Positions 11,832-51,665 of a stretch of 64,000 bases of DNA are shown one piece after another. The stretch lies in the NCBI RefSeq assembly GCF_047496725.1, contig NC_132986.1:6914501-6978500 (forward strand), in the 5' to 3' direction. A model generated the notes under the pieces. It saw only the letters and a program-made list of their open reading frames with translations. It was not told where the DNA came from and did not search any database. The translations under genes and the position numbers were made by a program. How positions within the stretch are numbered: position 1 is the stretch's first letter; each line of letters begins with the position of its first letter. This stretch comes from Anoplolepis gracilipes. Taxonomy: Eukaryota > Arthropoda > Insecta > Hymenoptera > Formicidae.

Positions 11832-12901
11832 GTGAAGTGCTTTTTTTCTCCATCAAGTACATACCCAGCCTCTATCACAAATACATTTGTGACCTATACA
11901 CCTTTTCGTGTTTAGCTAGGTATCTACATCCAGTTTTTTTTTTTTTCTGCAATGAGAAATCGCACACCACTATTCGTACTCAGGTTACATTTTTGAAGTG
12001 TACTTGTGTCTGTCTTTCTAGGTGTTTTGTATTATTTGTTAAGGTACTACTTCTCTATTTCAAATCGACAGTTCCGCGTGTGATGTGATGTTATTCTTTC
12101 TAAACGCAACGTTTCCCACAGTTTGTACGTTTGACCTGATACCGTTAGTTTGTACTTAACGATACAATGTTACCGATCTTCACGTATATTTTGAAATTAT
12201 ACGAAAATAAAGAGTGTATCTGGGCATTAAAAATGAAATATCTTCTACATCTGGTACACATTTTTAATCGGGAACATGATATATTTTTGATAAATAAAAA
12301 ATTTCTTTCCAGAGTTTGAGATTCTGGAAGAATCAAAGACGAAGCAATAATTTTTCGAGCTCTGTCGATGTTTTCTCATTTCTTCAACTTCCGAATTCGG
12401 GAAAAATAATAATTAAATAACAATAACAATCAAATAGTAATGACACTTTGTATGACATTCATTTATAATTTAAACCTTATATTAATATATGTCTAATATA
12501 ATCAAAGATTTAATTAGACATCATAATTCGTTTAATGATCGATTTTATCAGATTAATTTACACCTATCTCTCTCTCCTTCTGTATAGAACATAAAATTAC
12601 GTCTACGTGACTCGTTGTGATTGGTATTGCCTACGTGATGTTTACCTTTTTTTTTCGTATAGATTATGAACCATGCAGAAACAAACAAACCATCTTTTGC
12701 TCGGAATAATGAAGGAATTTCGGCGAATTTGTTGCATGCGGAAGAAAATGTTTAATTTTATAAACGAAAAATTTATAAATAATAGCGAAATATGCAGTTT
12801 TCGCTTTCTCCAAACAGAACTTTTACTCGGTAGATAGGACGAACTATTATAGACACCATGAGAAATGCTGCTTTATTAATTTATGCGCTGAAGAGACAGT
12901 T

Positions 12902-13049
12902 CACGTGATCCTGATTATCGTGATCCGCGTGATTCTGATTAAATCCTCGTGACGTACACGTGGGCATGGACAATACGTGATCGCATCTTTTCGCGGATCG
13001 TCATAAATCATTATGAAAATCGCGTTTCCACCCCAAGAACATTCACGTG
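12902..13049. promoter_or_regulatory. E-box cluster upstream of BicC coding exon 1
   Basis: Three exact CACGTG sites (12902, 12957, 13044) and several CGTGAT/CGTGAC half-sites within 150 bp, about 320-470 bp before the exon at 13370. They are motif matches for bHLH factors and not proof of binding. Confidence 0.35.
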
Positions 13050-13436
13050 GAACCGTGAATTCAAACGCGCGCGTTAATGATAACTGTAAAACGAAAATGC
13101 AAAATCTCTGCCTCCTACAAAAGATTAATCCAACGTGGATAATAATTTAACTATGGATAAATAGTTTAATTAACACGAGATGTATATGAGTATGTGTGAG
13201 TATGAATGTGTGTCTGTGTAAAATGGCGCTCTACCATATTCCTTTGCATAGAACACCGTCAATTTAACGAAGGTATTCTTGATCGAGTTTAGTTCTTTCA
13301 GACGAATACAAAACGGATGAAACGTGCAACATTTAATTTCTATTTCGAGTACCTTTGTTGTGTTGACAGCGTCGCGACGTGGGTGAGGTGAGGTAGGCGG
13401 AGGTCGCGACGGACGCGTCGCTCGTCGGACGACAAG

Positions 13437-40649
<27,213 letters not shown>

Positions 40650-43600
40650 AAGAATACTAATTAGCTATTCGTTCCAATCGTGACGGCGTATCAATGTTTT
40701 TGAAGCCGATCGGAAATTCCGCGTGTCGGCTAAAATTACGCAAAATAATGAAAAGTACTTAATAATGCCGATCGCGCGTCTGTATAATTGCGAGTATCAT
40801 TACGCCGTTATATCGGGTGTTCAGGTGGAACGAACGCGAATTCACGAGATTTACAGAAATCAAAAAGACTATTTAGTTATCTGTATCGCGGGAATAGACC
40901 GACGTGAGATGGATAGCTAAACAGTTTGCATGTTGATTGATTTGAAGTTACTTTTAAGTATCGGAAAAAGAATTAAGGAAAAAGTTGTTTTTGTGGCCGG
41001 GAACTGGCTGTATTCTTTTTTTTTTCTTCATTTTTTTTCGCCGTTCTCGGCGCGCGCCCAAAAGGTGCCTTAGGATCTAGAATAGTAGTTAATATTTTCG
41101 CTATCTTCGTTAGTTACGCAATTGTCCAGCCACGATGGACGCGTTGTTATTGTTTCAATTTACTGATAAATCGAATTATTTCGAATATTTTTTGAATCTA
41201 ATATCGATTTCGCGATTCAATTAACGTTTCTAAATAAGCGTTTGCTGATTGCTGGCAAGAAAAACATCAGATAAATTAGACTTACAATGTTCGTAAAACG
41301 AAGCACGCGTCCCACTAGTTATATTGTGTGATGATTCACTTGGTGAATGAATGATCGGTAACTGCGAATAGAATGCATGTATATGAGTGTGTGAAATATG
41401 AAATGGGCATAAATGTTTCGAATGAAATCTAAAAAATTAGATAAGATTATCAGTTATCAGGAATTTAGAATGAAATGCGATGGGCGAGGGATGTCCCGTG
41501 TGTTCAGCGAATTTTCGTCCTAGCAAAAATTCACATTAATTCAGACTAAGCTCGAATATGCGACCGCAAGTTGGTCAAAATATTTAATTTAAATGTCGAA
41601 ATTAATCGACCAGTACTAATTAACGATACGACATTGCGCAATAATTAAATGCGATTTATAACATAGATTCCGCATGCGGTTGTGATTTCGAGTTTTACAC
41701 GAAGCAAATATATATATATATAAGTTACAAAATATTTATTAATTATTTCGCGAAAGACGCTGGACGCACGTCAAACAATAGACCGCAAGAACTTTTCGTG
41801 TAAAGAAAGCGTGTATTGAAAATAGAATAGTATAAAGTAAATTCTATATAGCGAAAAATATTTCCGCGTAAAAACGATACTGTTCGAGGAGCTGAATGTA
41901 AAAAAAATATCGATATCTAAGTATTCAATTCGCGACGACAATTGTTGCGTTAATTAGGGAACCTTCGTTGTTAAACTAGCTCTAAACTTGGCAGAGTCAA
42001 GAGAACGATACCAAAAGAATTATAGTGAAAAATAGAAAAATTATACATATATAATACATAAAAATTCTCTATATATAATATATAAAAATGTATATAATAT
42101 ATATACATAACTACAAATTAATATAATGAATCAAGAAATGCAAAACACTATCTGTAATTTTTCTATGATATTTATGACATAAAATTTAATAACAATATTT
42201 AGACAAGATATGTACCTATTACGGTTTATATAAAATTTAAGAAAATTAAGTATGGAATTTAAAAACAATTGCCAAGTTTAGATTATTTCCGATTATCCTC
42301 GCACGCAGAAAGCTCTGTCGATTTCGCAAAATGATCGTTTTATAGACATAAGATATATCTTGTTCTCGGTATAATTTATTCAAATTTTTAAGCGTTATTT
42401 TTGTTAATTTTTTTTGAACAAAGGAATGAAAGCGTTAGGTAAATAAGTTCTTGAGTCACACGCATTATTCAACATAACGCGTTATTCATCAAGCTGATAC
42501 TCCAAGTCGAATGAAAAAGTATGATTATTACTTGTTTTGCAGAGGAGGGGAAAATCACCCAGCTGTCTCGTGAAATTTTTGAGTCAAAAAATCAGAACAA
42601 AGAAGGCAGGATCGCACGATCGATTCGATTGAACATGCCTAACGAACGATTTTACTGCGAAGAGTTCTTGACTAAGTCTTTTGCGAAATCTTTTTAAGCG
42701 TAAATCATTTGTGCGCTTGCGAGTTAGATCGGAACATTAAAAAGAATAAGTTAATGAGAGAATTATATTCGCGCAATATGTGTGATATAATATTAGACTG
42801 TCCGGTTCTATTGTCCGTTTCTTGTTTTCTTTTTTTTTCTTCAATAGCAACAATAACGATGATGGTCTAAGATAGAGAGTTTTCTCTGATACGATCGTAC
42901 AATTCGATCGTTGAGATCCGTACAATAACAATTGCAAGAATACATGGATGAAGGTGATATATTAACATTCTAATATAAACTGAATTATTTTGCATGAATA
43001 ATATTTAAAATATTATTGTATAGTAAAGGAATAATGATTCTGACAAATGTACTGTGCCTAGAAAAATAATTTAGGAAATCTTATGTTTAATATAACTACA
43101 AAAATTGCATGTTACTAGTTACTTTATAAAAGAAATTCTTTAAGAAAATTAATAAAACAAAATTGTTTTTTTTTTCTTCTTTAATAAGATTCTGTTTTGC
43201 TACAACTTTGAAAGCTTTATTTTAAATTCTTCTGAGATACAAAATAACTCTGATTATTTATATAGCTTCAGGATGCTACAGTTATATTAGTGACAGCGTA
43301 ATTTTTAATAAATTTAATTCGTGTTTGATATTTCACCACTAACGACCATTAATTCAATCTTAATTAAAAATATAAAAGTTTAAAAGACATTTAATTAGAC
43401 TAAAGAGCAATTGAAGTCGACTTCGAAAAATTTGGAATGAATGTTTCTGAATCATCTCTAAGAGATAATAATTTTTTATTATTAGCTGTCTAAGTGTTGC
43501 ATATCACCTTCACTCAATTGTATTTGTAATTACACCACTCCATATATCATTTTCGTCTTCGCAAGAGACATATTTTTGCGGCAGCAATAGTTGCAATACC

Positions 43601-46260
43601 AATCGTTGTTCTAAAAAAATTCTGTGTCGGTGAAGAGTATCTTGTCAAAGTGATAACTGTCATAAGAGAAATGACATCTTGTAAGCATGAAATGTGCGGT
43701 CGAACGAGAATCGTGTGATATATTTACTATCGCTGCGGATAAAATATACGCGTACGCATAATCGTGAAACGAAGCAGCGCAAGCGAGCTTGAAAAGTTCT
43801 CGTTCGAAAGCCATTTGTACTCTGTCACTCACGCAAAAAGTTTCGAGTTTCTTTCAAAAACTTGAAAGAAAAATAATCTCTCCAAATTGGGATAAGAGAT
43901 GATTAAAATTAAATCAGATTTACTTTTTTTAATATATCGTAGAGGCAGAAATTTCACAGCAAAAGAAGATTGTCGAGAAAAAATATTTTTATAAATTCTA
44001 GCCTTTTCCCATCTTGTTTATTGTCTTCGCGAAAGTATAGAATTTATGTGGTAAATTGGTATGTAATGTATAACGATAGACGAGATTTCTTCACCGACCA
44101 GCAATCGGTTTCTTTCCTTAGTCCTGAAAAGAAAGCCGTCAATGTTCCTATGTAAATGTATACTGATCATGTGCAAGATCTAACATATACGGGTAATATA
44201 TATATAGGTATATAGTCGCGGAAATTAACATTAAAGGAAAAGGAGAGAACGCACGTGCGAGGAAAAACAAAGAGGGAAAGATGATTACGAATAAGGATTT
44301 TGATTAATGCTCAAGCATTTGATTAATGGGAATCAATTACGTCGGGAAAAGTAAAGACACGCATAAACGCTTCCAAAAACTATATAATCAAAATTTCTCC
44401 ACTGTTCTTTCTTCGTCCCTATTCACCTGACACATTTTGCATCCGCAGCAAATAACATGACAGATTTTTTTTTCTCTCTTGAAAACAAGCAACTCAGAAT
44501 GTTAACGCGTATAATTAATAAATCGGTCTCGCTCGCCAACGTGACCTGAATTCCATTGCGTTTATGAGAAATGCGCTGCAAACTTTTCTGAAATTGTGAA
44601 ATACTGTGTAACGTATATCGTCAGTATATTTTTTCATGTTTTTGCGTCGAGAACGGGGTAGAGAAAATACGAATTATTAATATTATTTCATAATTTCAAA
44701 CCCAGTGGACTCATTCTTTCTTATCTAATTTATCGAACTTTATATAATTTTATCGGCTTATACGAATCGAAGTTTGAAACTAATTAAGCTTATAATTTAT
44801 AAGATTCACCTTTTTTATGATTTAGTAATCGAAGTGAAGCTTATCAATTGTAGACGTAATCCATTCTAGCTTTCAATATCTTCAATGACTGATCATTTTC
44901 TTGGTTTCTAAAAGTCCATGAAAAATGATATGATATATATGTACGGATTTAAAAATTTATAGACTTTTTCTGAAAATTTCTGAAGGATTTTAAGTCTACA
45001 CATCATATCGTTGCGCAACGATTTTTCTCTCTCTCTTTGTCTTAATAATAGACTGCTTATATAGTTCGAAGATATTCTTCGATTAGAACTCAATGGTTTG
45101 ATCTAAAATTGCTTTTTAAAAATTTGTGAAAATTGATCTTAAAATTGTAAAAATAAAATTAAAATTAAATTTAAATTTAAAATTAAAATTAAAATTGATC
45201 TATTTCAATCCCAAATATATTGCAGAAATTAAATCAATTTATTGGAATTAAATCTAGTTTTGTTCCAATTAATTATAATTTTAATTAAATTTTCACAATT
45301 TAAAAAAATATTTTCTCGAATTTTTAAAAAGATGACTGATTGCATCAAATCTTTTAATTTTATCATAATGCATCAACTTATTAATAATCTAAAGAACAAG
45401 TTTGGAAAGTTGTGAAACTCGAGCGCGCTTCGATGTATAATATCAAATGCCGATTTTTTCCTTTAGACGTAATGTTACCTTAATTCAGCAACTATATAAT
45501 GACCATACGTCAATCATTCCCATATATTGATAAAATGAATGCCTCGCACTTTTCGTTCTTTTTCATGCTCCAAACATCGAGAATTTTGTTGTTTTTTTTT
45601 TTGCTTAGTAAGAGCGACACGAAATCGCAAACTCCTCATTGTAGAAAAGACACATAGAATATTTTAGTATTGTTATCAAAGGATGCTGATAAGGAATGCG
45701 GAGAATAATTAAGGAGTTCGCCCGAAAAAAGAGTATACAAGTAAAATAATAGCAAAACTTTGAGAGAAATAGATTTGTTGAAAAGGTTTTTATTTTAAGG
45801 AAGATATTATTATAAATTACGATATTTGAAAAACAGAAATGCAATATGAAAAGTAGAAAAATTAAAATTTCGTGATTTATATATACATATTTCCCAAGTG
45901 CCTTATTATTTTTCGGGCAAACTTCGCGATGTAAGATTAGTATTAGAGTAGACTCGCGCGAATGTAAACGCGGATATTTTCAACAAATACAAATAGAAAT
46001 TAAATACCACTGCGAGAAAAATATTTCCCGCAAAACGAAGAAATCCGCGTTATATATACAATTGTATTATAAATCACACATTCCAAAAGAAGATGATAAG
46101 AGTTTAAACTCGAGTGAAATATTTGTAACGTCATATAGAAGAGGCGAATGAAAAGTGTTAATTTATGTGTATGTGTTCCGCGTTTTCCTTACTGTGCTCT
46201 AGTGCTTATAATATATGTCGTTTCTCATGTAATAAATCCGGGGACGTACCCGCCCATCGA

Positions 46261-46355
46261 GCGCAGGTGCAGCAGCTGAATGTTAAATTAATCGATGAAC
46301 GTATCATTATCGCATGTAAATGATCGGTCCATCGACCTGCGCGGCGGCAAATAAA
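46261..46355 (+). other. Structured inverted-repeat element ending in AATAAA
   Basis: GCGCAGGT (46261-46268) pairs exactly with ACCTGCGC (46335-46342). Inside, ATCATT (46303) and AATGAT (46319) form a smaller hairpin whose loop carries GCATGTA. An AATAAA follows at 46350. It may be the end of a long BicC 3' UTR or a separate transcript end. Confidence 0.4.
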
Positions 46356-46607
46356 GCGTTTTATAATATACAGCGCAGCATAATATTTTTATATAATAAT
46401 CTAAAATATAATTTTTGATAAAAGCCAAAATAGTATATATCGATCTACTATTATTATTTGTGTCGGTAAAAAGAAAAACCTCGAAAAAAATCAGGATTTG
46501 TTATATTAAGATGAAAAATAAAGATTTTGTATATTGCTATTTTTAATAAAAAAATATTAATATCATACACATAGCCCTTTGCCGTGTTTCATAATAAATC
46601 GATGATT

Positions 46608-46610
<3 letters not shown>

Positions 46611-46641
<31 letters not shown>
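46611..46641. repeat. (GA)n microsatellite
   Basis: Short GA run in the spacer between BicC and PEX2, 340 bp past the PEX2 stop. Confidence 0.9.
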
Positions 46642-46643
<2 letters not shown>

Positions 46644-46943
46644 GAAATTTTTCGTTTTTTTTTTTTACATTTTATTTTTTCAAAAATTTATTTAGTCAAC
46701 TCTGATATTATAATAATAAAATTGTTTGTACTTATTCTAATCATACTTTGCGATGAATTCTTTCCTCTAGAACTCGTGTAATTCCATAATCTTCCCCCTT
46801 CCCCACATAATAATAAGTCTTTTTAATTTATTTTAATAATAGTTAATTTTTAGCAAAGTCACAGTTTACAGATGAGATTGAAAATAAAAGCACCACAATT
46901 TATATCTATCACCATTACATCACTCCACGATCATCGATTCACT

Positions 46944-46949
46944 TTTATT
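46944..46949 (-). terminator. Pex2: Poly(A) signal of PEX2
   Basis: Minus-strand AATAAA 35 nt downstream of the PEX2 stop codon, implying a very short 3' UTR. Motif and position only. Confidence 0.6.
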
Positions 46950-46983
46950 ATGGAATAAAATTAAAAGTATACATACGTTCACG

Positions 46984-47889
46984 TTATCCATTGTCCACTC
47001 TTTCGAAACTATCGTCCGACTCTTCGTCATCGCTCGATGGTGCACTCGTGACCGTGCATCTCTTCATATCTTCGGCGTAGAGTTCGTTATTGCAGATGGG
47101 ACAGTGGAACATATTCATCGCGGTAAAGTGCGCTTGCAAACAGTAGTAACAGAAGATGTGTGAACAGCCGGCGTGCGATGGCAAGATTGGATTTTCCTGG
47201 CAGTAGGCGCATTTGGTCGTGGCGTTCATCACCGGGAATGATCGCATCATTGCCGGTTCCATTCGCTGCCAGAGTCGCGTTACCGCATGCTTCAGATAAT
47301 GGAAGTTGATCATGGGTATGCCGATGGTGAAGAGTTCCATTAGACCGTGCCATAGCAGTTCTCTCGTCATGTACGAGTATCCGATTGTCCTCGGACGATG
47401 CGTCGTTATTGATTGAGTCGACAGACCTAGCAGGAACTCTATCACACGTGGTTGTATGCCTCGATGAAGAAAGTATAGTAGATTGATAAGCTCCAGAAGA
47501 CTGACAGCGTTCGATGCCCAATCGACGAGAGATTTTAGACCTTGGGCAAGTACGCCACGATCCGATAAATTCTCATTGGCCAATTTGTCTTTCAAATATT
47601 GAGGTAGAACGCTTAGAATTAAATAAAGTACAGCTTTCTTCTGATTGATGTTACTGTAGTGCAGATTGAGGAGTCGCTGGCCGAATGTGGAGGATCCTCG
47701 TTGCAGCGAAAATTTCCAGATAAGAAATTTCAAGACAACGTCTATTTCCGCTTGCCACTTGTCGATCTTGCCAGGTACGCTGTATTTTGCAATTTCTTTG
47801 GTTTGAGTCTTCAATACTTTGTAAATCTCCTTGTCTAATTGAGCGGCATCGACCTGATTTATTCGGGAGACATAAACTGATGGCGTCAT
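46984..47889 (-). CDS. Pex2: Peroxin-2, peroxisomal RING E3 ligase subunit
   Basis: Membrane subunit of the PEX2-PEX10-PEX12 ubiquitin ligase that modifies the PEX5 import receptor for recycling. Uninterrupted 301-aa frame; human PEX2 is 305 aa. Seen: N-terminal VSRINQVDAAQLDKEI, the characteristic VDWASNAVSLLELINLLYFL (about 122-141), hydrophobic stretches near 50-60, 85-97, 131-141 and 183-197 consistent with the membrane region, and a C-terminal C3HC4 RING with C227, C230, C242, H244, C247, C250, C263 and C266 all present. The protein ends in an acidic Ser-rich tail (SSDDEESDDS). An AATAAA lies 35 nt past the stop on the minus strand. The 5' UTR is probably spliced, with an acceptor at 47916. 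Confidence 0.97.
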   Translation of the reverse strand: MTPSVYVSRINQVDAAQLDKEIYKVLKTQTKEIAKYSVPGKIDKWQAEIDVVLKFLIWKFSLQRGSSTFGQRLLNLHYSNINQKKAVLYLILSVLPQYLKDKLANENLSDRGVLAQGLKSLVDWASNAVSLLELINLLYFLHRGIQPRVIEFLLGLSTQSITTHRPRTIGYSYMTRELLWHGLMELFTIGIPMINFHYLKHAVTRLWQRMEPAMMRSFPVMNATTKCAYCQENPILPSHAGCSHIFCYYCLQAHFTAMNMFHCPICNNELYAEDMKRCTVTSAPSSDDEESDDSFERVDNG

Positions 47890-48670
47890 CTTGATTTGTA
47901 CGTATATTGTAGAATTCTAAAAGTAAAATTTTTTTTATGTAATAATATAATGCATGTAAAGAATAGTTGAGAAAGTTTTTAATTAGTAAGTAAAATATGA
48001 AAGTTTCTTTTCAGAATATAAATAGAGGTGTCATAAATTTTCTTTGATTTTCTCTGTGTGATATAAAATCGGTTTTTTATATAAAATCAAATATACATAT
48101 TGTACTTTGAACTTACAGATTTTTCATTTCCTAATTTCAAGACTATATTTTAATAGAAATACTCTTTCACACTACTTACACATATTCAAAGATATTTAAT
48201 ACTTATAATCAAGGATTTCGGTTTTGATGTTACTAAACAAAAATTCTGTACAAAATTATTTTAAATGAAAAAGGAAAAAATATCGTGTGGAGATTATGGG
48301 ACACACTATGTATATTCCGATCCGAGTGCAAGTTACTTTGTCATTCGCGGAACATTCACGCCATCTAAATATAGTTTATCATTTATCATTACCTAGTTAT
48401 ATAAGCTGCCTGTAATTCTTTCTCACGTCGAGAAACAGATCAAACAAAATTAAGCGATCAAAGATACGAAAATCGTCATCCTGCAGAAACTATTACCGGA
48501 AGTTCACTTTTGGAAATTGATTCACGTGAAGTTAAGTGCAATTACGCAAAACTATGTCCATTCAAATTAGTTTATGAAACCGAAATGGTCGCTGTTTGAT
48601 GAACGATTGAACGAAATGAATTGATATTCACAAAGAGGTTATAATACAATATAGCCGTCAAGTCACGCAC

Positions 48671-48735
48671 CCAACTCCGTGTTGTTCGTTGGAATGACTA
48701 CTACGCTGCGTAACGAGAGCCGAGAGCCGAGAACT
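48671..48735 (-). promoter_or_regulatory. Pex2: Candidate PEX2 initiator and 5' UTR exon
   Basis: On the minus strand an initiator TTCAGTT has its A at 48735. A donor GTGCGT follows at 48670, and an acceptor TTTTAG ends at 47917 before 27 nt of UTR and the PEX2 ATG. This models a 65-nt first exon and a 754-nt intron. Inferred from motifs only. Confidence 0.35.
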
Positions 48736-49097
48736 GAATAAACCGACAGTAGGGAGGGGGGCGTTCGACCAATGAAAGCGCGCGGCTAACGGCGGCGAGC
48801 GGCGACAAGCGGCGATGCGTTCGGGCCGGTTCGGCGCTGCTCGGCTGGGATTTCGTTTCAGTTCGGGTTCGTGTCTCGTTGCCGTTGCGCACGGGGCGCG
48901 TCCGCTGTTACACCTTCTTCACTACGGACGTTAAACGTTTTGAGGTTATAGACGGAGCACAGCACGGCTGCGGCCGAATAGCGAACGGTCGGAACGCGGT
49001 GTGTGTACTGTTCGTTGTACATAATTACGTCGTGGTGTTCGTGTGATATCGCGTCGTCGCGCGTACGTCGGCGGGCTCCATGTTGCCGCCGGTGGCA

Positions 49098-49105
49098 TGA
49101 CGTCA
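49098..49105. promoter_or_regulatory. Palindromic CRE/ATF site
   Basis: Exact TGACGTCA followed by TTG, the same 11 bases as in the BicC promoter at 10562. It lies 238 bp downstream of the proposed start, inside the transcribed region. Confidence 0.45.
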
Positions 49106-49145
49106 TTGAGTGTCGGTGTCGGTGGTGTCGCGCGAGTGTAACCGT

Positions 49146-49177
<32 letters not shown>
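49146..49177. repeat. (GTC)n trinucleotide run
   Basis: About 10 units of GTC/CGT in the candidate first exon. If transcribed it lies in the 5' UTR. Confidence 0.9.
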
Positions 49178-51370
49178 TCTCGTTATTCCTCTCTCTCCGG
49201 TTGTCGTACGCGGTCCGTCACGCATCATGTTGTACTCGTGATAAAGTTTGACATTTTTCTCTTTCTCTCTTTTTCTCTCTCTTTCTCTGTCTTTTTCTCT
49301 TGTTCTCTTATCTCGCGCCGTTCGCGAAACGCGAAGTGTACAGCCGTCGCCGAATCGCATCGGTGGCTACCATAGTGTGTGACCTCCTCGTCGCTTCTCT
49401 TGGACACGCTTCTCCCTCTGTAATCATCTTCTCCGCTATCAGCTTATGCGAACGAACGAGAGGGACACCTGCGTCGAGACTATCGCACCGATTTACACGC
49501 ACGTCTGTACCGCTGGCGAACAAGGTGAGTGCCAGAAATTACATAATATCGTGCTTCCTCGTAATCGCGCGACGAACGGCGGTCTGCGACTCTCCCCCCT
49601 TCGCGCCGTAAAATCGATCTGCCATCGAGTGACAGGTTAACCTCCAATTCGGTCACCGCGAGGGAGAGTCGTCTCCCTCGCCGCGCCGCGTCGGTTCGTC
49701 GACGCTGTCGCCAGTTTCTGTCTACGAGATTTACACGTACTCGCTCTTTCAATCCAAAATGCTATCACACCGCGCTTTTTTTATCACACGAATGCTTTCT
49801 ATCTCTCTCCCTCTGTCTATCTTTTTTTAACGGGAACAGACGTTTCCGAAACATTCCGAAGGAAAACTTGGTCGAATAGAACAAATAATTCTAGCGAACA
49901 AAGGAGCGAAGTAGTGGTTCGGAATAAATTTGATTCTTTGTTTTGATCTGTGGCATTGCACAGATTAAAACAAAGTCTGAACGAGTTAAAGTTAATACGT
50001 GACCAAAAATGTGCGTGTGTGTATACGATCATATCGTCTTGAAACATATATCACGGTACACGTTACTCTCGGGGTCGACCACTTGTTTGTCACCACTGCT
50101 CGGTTTCTCAAATGTCGTGTCACTCGTAATCGTTACGTGAAAATTGTGTGAAACTGTTTTCGGAATGAAAGAATTTAGATTATGAACCTCGATTTATATA
50201 TTAACATTACCATTATTATCATAGTATCATTATATTATTTATTATTATTATTGCAATTATCATCACTTGTTATTATTATCGGCGTCGTTACCACAATATG
50301 ATATTGTATCGTAATTATTATTACGTAATTTCGGAGTGTTATTAATATCATCATGATTATATTTATTATGCTACAAAAAGAGAGAGGGAAAGAGTAAGTT
50401 ACTATTATTTTTTATCTTTTTTTTTTTGTTAAAAAAGGAATTTTGTTCTCATTTTTTTCAACGTACCGTTATATTGCAAGAGAAATATCTGGAGTTATGC
50501 CAGAAAAAATTCTCTTAATCAGAGAATACAGAAAAAAAGTCAAAAGTGGATTAACATTCTTTATATGTAAAGCAGATTTAAAATGTTAAAGGGAAACTGC
50601 AATATAATCACATTTAAAGCGCGCATATTGCTGTAGAATGTAAGCTACAAAAAAGTATGTAAAATCACATTTATTGTTTATAATTTTACAATTTGTTTTA
50701 CAATAATGCTGGAATGCATTGCACTTTATTTTCTTCATAGATTGTTTTGTTCTTATATGAAATTAATAAAGTAATTAATAGAATAATTTAATTAATATAA
50801 AATTATACGTTGTCATTAATAAAATAAATATATAAAAATCTGAAGTAATTAAATTAATATTTAATACGTAAAATAATTAATAATAAGTGGTATACATTAT
50901 TGTGTTGATTTAATAAATAAATAAATACCCAAATTATTTTTTTATATTTATACAGAATGATGTCTTTAGTTTTTCAATATAATAATGATTTAATTTCTTA
51001 ACTACGATATTACAAAGCGCGAATCTATCCATTTAAGTGTAAGCTCAGAATTATTTGCTAATCGACATTATCTTATTTTTGAAACTGTACAAAATTATAG
51101 TTAGTATTTAATCCTAGCACCTGGTTATTTTTTAACGTCAGGTCAAATCAGTTTAGATTAAAAAAAGAAGTAATTTTTCAAGAGGGACTGCTGTTAAGAG
51201 ATTAAAATTCCATTAAACTGCAGTTTACTCGCACGATAGGCTTGTCTATCATCACTCGTGCTACCGAATGGCTATGTTATTTCGCCGGCATCTTGCTTTG
51301 ACAGCAGATCGACAGATGTAAACAGCCAAGCGTGTACGTGATTTGCATATCTGTTTGCGTTTCTCTTCAT

Positions 51371-51403
51371 CTTTCTTCTTCTTCTTCTTCTTCTTCTTCT
51401 TCT

Positions 51404-51453
<50 letters not shown>
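51371..51453. repeat. (TTC)n then (TC)n
   Basis: Trinucleotide TTC run to about 51409 changing directly to TC. It borders a GC-elevated island that starts at about 51470. Confidence 0.95.
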
Positions 51454-51456
<3 letters not shown>

Positions 51457-51638
51457 TCTCGCTGTTTGTCGCTTACATCGCTCTTGGCTCTGACCTTAAT
51501 TTACGGTCCGTGGCCGCCGACGTAGAAGGTTCATTCGCGCCAACGAGCGAGCGAGCGAGCTTTTCGACGTGCTCGCACACCTGTCGGCGTTATTTATTGA
51601 CGCGCCTAAATCCGTCGCGTCGAAACGACGGATGTACG

Positions 51639-51665
51639 TCGACGTGTACCGCGTGTACACGTCGA
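51639..51665. other. 11-bp perfect inverted repeat with 5-nt loop
   Basis: TCGACGTGTAC and GTACACGTCGA flank CGCGT in a GC-elevated island in the presumed intron. A stable hairpin or a dimeric protein site is possible. Confidence 0.6.

Larger units (their letters stand above)
10710..13369 (+). other. BicC intron 1
   Basis: Begins GTAAGT and ends GACAG. Contains the GC-rich block at about 11100-11830 and the E-box cluster at 12902-13049. The rest is AT-rich without genes. Confidence 0.6.
40650..46943. other. BicC 3' region and spacer to PEX2
   Basis: BicC 3' UTR of unknown length. AATAAA occurs at 43151, 46231 and 46350, among others. GC-elevated patches continue to about 42700. No coding region recognised. 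Confidence 0.6.
48857..49524 (+). other. Candidate first exon of an unidentified plus-strand gene
   Basis: GC-rich for this genome, starting at an initiator TTCAGTT (A at 48860) and ending at a strong donor CAAG|GTGAGT. It contains several short upstream ORFs (for example ATG at 49080 and 49097), a palindromic CRE at 49098-49105 and a (GTC)n run. The last ATG, at 49446, opens a frame that stays open to the donor for 26 codons plus one base (MRTNERDTCVETIAPIYTHV and on). No domain is recognisable. Either a long 5' UTR or a short coding start of a gene that continues beyond the window. Confidence 0.5.

Noticed and set aside
45100..45350. Possible AT-rich inverted repeat
   Set aside because: Matches are short and made of AAAATT-type words expected by chance in this composition.
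47087..47521. Second minus-strand frame of 144 codons within PEX2
   Set aside because: Out-of-frame shadow inside the intact PEX2 reading frame; no domain.
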